A stretch of DNA of 62,311 nucleotides. Source: Anaerolineales bacterium UBA5195. Lineage in GTDB: Bacteria; Chloroflexota; Anaerolineae; Anaerolineales; Villigracilaceae. The stretch is from the NCBI GenBank assembly GCA_002412925.1, contig DHVZ01000059.1:67623-129933 (forward strand), written 5' to 3'. Within the stretch, counting starts at the first letter, position 1, and every line of letters begins with the position of its first letter. The notes under the pieces were generated by a model, which saw only the letters and a list, made by a program, of their open reading frames with translations, ran no database searches and was not told the origin of the DNA. Shown here in pieces: positions 59,993 to 62,311 of the stretch. The position numbers and the translations under genes are program-made.

Positions 59993-61003
59993 ATGAATAA
60001 TGTTACAGCCAATCGGTTGACTTTTGACCGGAAAAAGGTCACGATCTTTTTCCTGGATCATATTATTGAGGTCTGCCTGGTTATCCTGATTATCGGCCTC
60101 ACTTTCGGCGCCAATGGTTTCTTGACCTGGTCGAACTGGATGAACATTTTCCGTAGTAATTCCTTGAAGGGAGTTATTGCGTTTGGAATGACGATGGTCA
60201 TCATTGCGGGGCTGATTGATCTTTCCATCGGTTCGATGGTGGGTCTCGCGGGAGTGATTGTTGCTCTCGCCTGTCGGGATCTGACCGCCGGGGGGATGGA
60301 TCTCAATACTGCCTGCCTGATTGGTATGGCTTTATGTTTCTTGCTCGCCATTGTGGTGGGTTGGATACAGGGTTTTTTCCAACACAAAACGGGTATGCCA
60401 GCATTTATTGTCTCGCTGGCTAGTCTATATGCATTGTATGGCCTGGCCGCTATCCTTTCCGGTGGGTACCCAATTGCCAACCAATTCCCAGATTGGTTTA
60501 ACCAATTGGGGATGGGTAGGGTTGGTGGACAGGATGGGATCCCGATTCCGGCGATTATCCTGGCTGTTTCTTTCTTGGTTACATTGTTCATTATGGGTTA
60601 CACCACCACCGGGCGGGCAACGTATGCCGTAGGCGGCAACCCAGAGTCAGCACGCTTAAGCGGTATCAATGTGGGCAAGACAAAAATCTTTGCCTTCATT
60701 TCTGTGCAAATTCTTTCGGTAGTTTCCGGTTTTATGACCTCTGGCCAGGTGATGGCGGGCACTTACAGCTTTGGCAAGGGCTGGGAATTGGATGTTATTG
60801 CCGCAGTAGTTGTTGGTGGAACCAGTTTTACAGGCGGGGTGGGTACAGTTTGGGGTACTCTGGTGGGCGTTATTTTTATGGGTGTGATGACCAATGGGAT
60901 GACGCTGCTGAACTTCGACATTTATGTCCAGTATCTTGTCAAGGCCATTATCGTCTTCCTGGCTGTGCTGCTCAGTTCCTACCGAGCACAGGTTAAAGCG
61001 TAA
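59993..61003 (+). CDS. Sugar ABC transporter permease (RbsC-like)
   Basis: 336 aa with about nine or ten TM helices and the RbsC-type motif LIDLSIGSMVGLAGVIVALA (residues about 75-94), then VGWIQGFFQHKTGMPAFIVSLAS, YAVGGNPESARLSGINVGKTKI and VAAVVVGGTSF-like (AAVVVGGTSFTGGVGTVWGTLVG). It forms a homodimeric channel for the ATPase upstream. Its start follows GAGGAG of the ATPase end. A terminator at 61123-61162 closes the unit, so the ROK kinase gene may have its own or read-through transcription. Confidence 0.92.
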   Translation: MNNVTANRLTFDRKKVTIFFLDHIIEVCLVILIIGLTFGANGFLTWSNWMNIFRSNSLKGVIAFGMTMVIIAGLIDLSIGSMVGLAGVIVALACRDLTAGGMDLNTACLIGMALCFLLAIVVGWIQGFFQHKTGMPAFIVSLASLYALYGLAAILSGGYPIANQFPDWFNQLGMGRVGGQDGIPIPAIILAVSFLVTLFIMGYTTTGRATYAVGGNPESARLSGINVGKTKIFAFISVQILSVVSGFMTSGQVMAGTYSFGKGWELDVIAAVVVGGTSFTGGVGTVWGTLVGVIFMGVMTNGMTLLNFDIYVQYLVKAIIVFLAVLLSSYRAQVKA

Positions 61004-61083
61004 ACCGGTTTGTCCAAAAAACAGAATATCAATTGAACCAAAGACAAACGAAAATAACACCGGGCAATTAAACTGACCTTTAT

Positions 61084-61117
61084 CGTTTCAGCCTTCTCAG
61101 GCTTGCAGAAACGATTG
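61084..61117 (+). other. Nested inverted repeat after the permease gene
   Basis: ATCGTTTC and GAAACGAT arms enclose a second stem AGCCT/AGGCT with a TCTC loop. No T-run follows. It precedes the true terminator at 61123 and may stabilise the transporter mRNA. Confidence 0.5.
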
Positions 61118-61122
61118 TAAAG

Positions 61123-61162
61123 TAGGGTCCGTCGCTCAATGCTGGCTGCGGCCCCTATTTTT
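61123..61162 (+). terminator. Rho-independent terminator of the sugar transporter operon
   Basis: Arms TAGGGTCCG (61123-61131) and CGGCCCCTA (61149-61157) with one mismatch and a 17-nt loop, followed by TTTTT. It lies 120 bp after the permease stop and 80 bp before the ROK kinase start. Confidence 0.75.
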
Positions 61163-61242
61163 CTTGCCTTTTGCGCGCCCATAAGAAGACAAAAGCCATG
61201 AAATAAGAACTTTGCAAGGCAATTTTGTAGAAGAGGTGCAGA

Positions 61243-62154
61243 ATGAAATTATTCGGAGGAATCGAAGCAGGTGGAACCAAGTTTGTTTGCCTGGTAGGCA
61301 GCGCCCCAGATAAGTTAGTGGAAGAAAAGCGCTTCCCAACCATGGATCCCGATGAGACCATCGCGAAAGTGATCGAGTTTTTTGCGCCATACGCCAAAAA
61401 GGGCGAACTGGCTGCGGTAGGCATTGCCTCGTTTGGACCGTTGGATTTGAATCGGGCCTCGCAAACTTATGGATACATTACCACTACTCCGAAACCAGGT
61501 TGGAAACAGGTGGATCTATGCGGCAGAGTCAAACGAGCCTTAAAAATACCGGTGGCCTTTGACACCGATGTCAATGCGGCAGCCTATGGTGAGCAGTACT
61601 GGACACCAGAAAACCACGCGCTGGACCCTTTTCTTTACATGACGGTTGGAACAGGGATTGGTGTGGGGGTCATCGTGAATGGATTACCTCTGCACGGGCT
61701 GATTCACACTGAAGCTGGGCATTTTGCCCTGCCTCACGATTGGCAACGAGACCCGTTCCCGGGAGTGTGCCCCTATCACGGTGACTGCCTTGAAGGGTTG
61801 GCTTCGGGCCCATCCTTGAATAAACGCTGGAACCAGGATGCCAAAACTCTGCCTGATGAGCATCCGGCTTGGGATTTGGAAGCCGAATACATTGCCTTAG
61901 CATTGGTGAATTTAATTTACGCATATTCGCCGCTGCGAATTGTTCTGGGGGGTGGGGTCCCGCAACATGCTGGCCTGCACCAAATGGTGCGTCGCAAGGT
62001 TCAGAAATTTATCAACGGCTATGTTCAATCCCCAATGGTGTTGGACAATATCGATACGTACATCGTTCCGCCCACGCTTGGAAACCGCTCTGGCGTTCTG
62101 GGTGCAATCGCCATGGCAATTACCGAACATCGACTGACACTCTTTAATCGTTAA
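61243..62154 (+). CDS. ROK-family sugar kinase (fructokinase-like)
   Basis: 303 aa. ROK features: the phosphate-1 motif GIEAGGTKFVC (residues about 5-16), VGTGIGVGVIVNG and ALPHDWQRDPFPGVC, and the Zn-binding set of His plus CPYHGDCLEGLASG. The CPYHGDC loop and DTDVNAAAYGE fit the fructokinase (ScrK/GmuE) branch. It would phosphorylate an imported hexose in the cytoplasm. RBS AAGAGG-like, and the gene follows the terminator at 61123-61162. The C-terminal block LGNRSGVLGAIAMAI is repeated in degenerate form just downstream, at 62205-62279. Confidence 0.9.
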   Translation: MKLFGGIEAGGTKFVCLVGSAPDKLVEEKRFPTMDPDETIAKVIEFFAPYAKKGELAAVGIASFGPLDLNRASQTYGYITTTPKPGWKQVDLCGRVKRALKIPVAFDTDVNAAAYGEQYWTPENHALDPFLYMTVGTGIGVGVIVNGLPLHGLIHTEAGHFALPHDWQRDPFPGVCPYHGDCLEGLASGPSLNKRWNQDAKTLPDEHPAWDLEAEYIALALVNLIYAYSPLRIVLGGGVPQHAGLHQMVRRKVQKFINGYVQSPMVLDNIDTYIVPPTLGNRSGVLGAIAMAITEHRLTLFNR

Positions 62155-62204
62155 TCGCGATCTGTTTATGCTAACGCTGTGTGATATTTGGATTTCGCGT
62201 GTCT

Positions 62205-62279
62205 CTTTGGCAAACTCTGGAAAACTGTTCCGGCGGACTGGGTGCGATTGCGATGGCAGTTAAGGCGACACAGAATTAA
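62205..62279 (+). pseudogene. Remnant of the 3' end of a second ROK kinase gene
   Basis: In one frame, the text TLENCSGGLGAIAMAV ending KATQN and a TAA stop aligns with TLGNRSGVLGAIAMAI at the end of the intact ROK kinase (61243-62154). Only about 25 codons are recognisable and no start codon or earlier ROK sequence is present. It is most simply explained as the scar of a tandem duplication or replacement of a ROK gene. The rest of 62155-62311 shows no gene. Confidence 0.6.
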
Positions 62280-62311
62280 TCAGAATTTCAGTAAATCACA
62301 GATTTGATTGA

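Overview
The window most resembles a Chloroflexota genome, probably class Anaerolineae. This is inferred from gene content: very long multi-GAF kinases, a COG2229-type small GTPase with DUF4388, and lipoproteins with Thr/Pro-rich linkers. No rRNA, tRNA or universal marker gene is present, so the placement rests on style and composition. Protein-coding density is high, with short gaps and many ATGA or near-zero junctions.

Layout. 1-7706: a minus-strand MacA/MacB-like export cluster. It holds a fused tandem ABC ATPase, an 812-aa FtsX-type permease, two HlyD/MacA-like adaptors and a second ABC ATPase cut by the window edge. It is driven from a promoter whose -10 lies under a perfect 27-bp palindrome beside a divergent TetR gene (7752-8375). 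8419-12299: SH3-domain protein, DUF971 protein, TPR membrane protein and LysM lipoprotein. 12377-27236: a strong promoter followed by ten tightly packed plus-strand genes. They encode DUF4388, small GTPase, alpha/beta hydrolase, V4R domain, beta-helix protein, acyl-ACP-reductase-like enzyme, response regulator with degenerate GGDEF, 2483-aa multi-GAF histidine kinase, CheY-like regulator, and a second alpha/beta hydrolase whose nucleophile serine is glycine. I know of no described system with this composition. 27296-32398: TPP riboswitch, thiamine pyrophosphokinase, thiamine-type ABC transporter (binding protein, permease, ATPase) and a DUF402 protein.

32438-44381: housekeeping and accessory genes: GNAT-like protein, NDUFA9-like reductase, S41 protease lipoprotein, beta-propeller-like lipoprotein, homocysteine methyltransferase, M23 peptidase, SET-domain protein, a small structured RNA/mini-ORF unit and a DUF4173 membrane protein. 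44004-46075: a histidine kinase/receiver pair. 46280-48740: a two-gene diterpenoid locus. A class II terpene cyclase with a DXDD motif lies beside a homologue of Mycobacterium tuberculosis Rv3378c (tuberculosinol synthase), in the same order as Rv3378c-Rv3377c. From memory, a related pair makes kolavelool-type diterpenoids in the chloroflexote Herpetosiphon aurantiacus. 48926-54192: MFS transporter, GNAT protein and an FtsX-type ABC exporter in one minus-strand operon.

54234-62279: a sugar-uptake locus. A DeoR-type regulator with an inserted periplasmic-binding-protein-like domain is co-transcribed with a URO-D family protein. These diverge from a ribose-type ABC transporter (binding protein, ATPase, permease), followed by a ROK sugar kinase. 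A short remnant of a second ROK gene lies at the right edge.

The two parts most worth following up are the ten-gene lipid/signalling operon and the halimane/clerodane-type diterpenoid pair.
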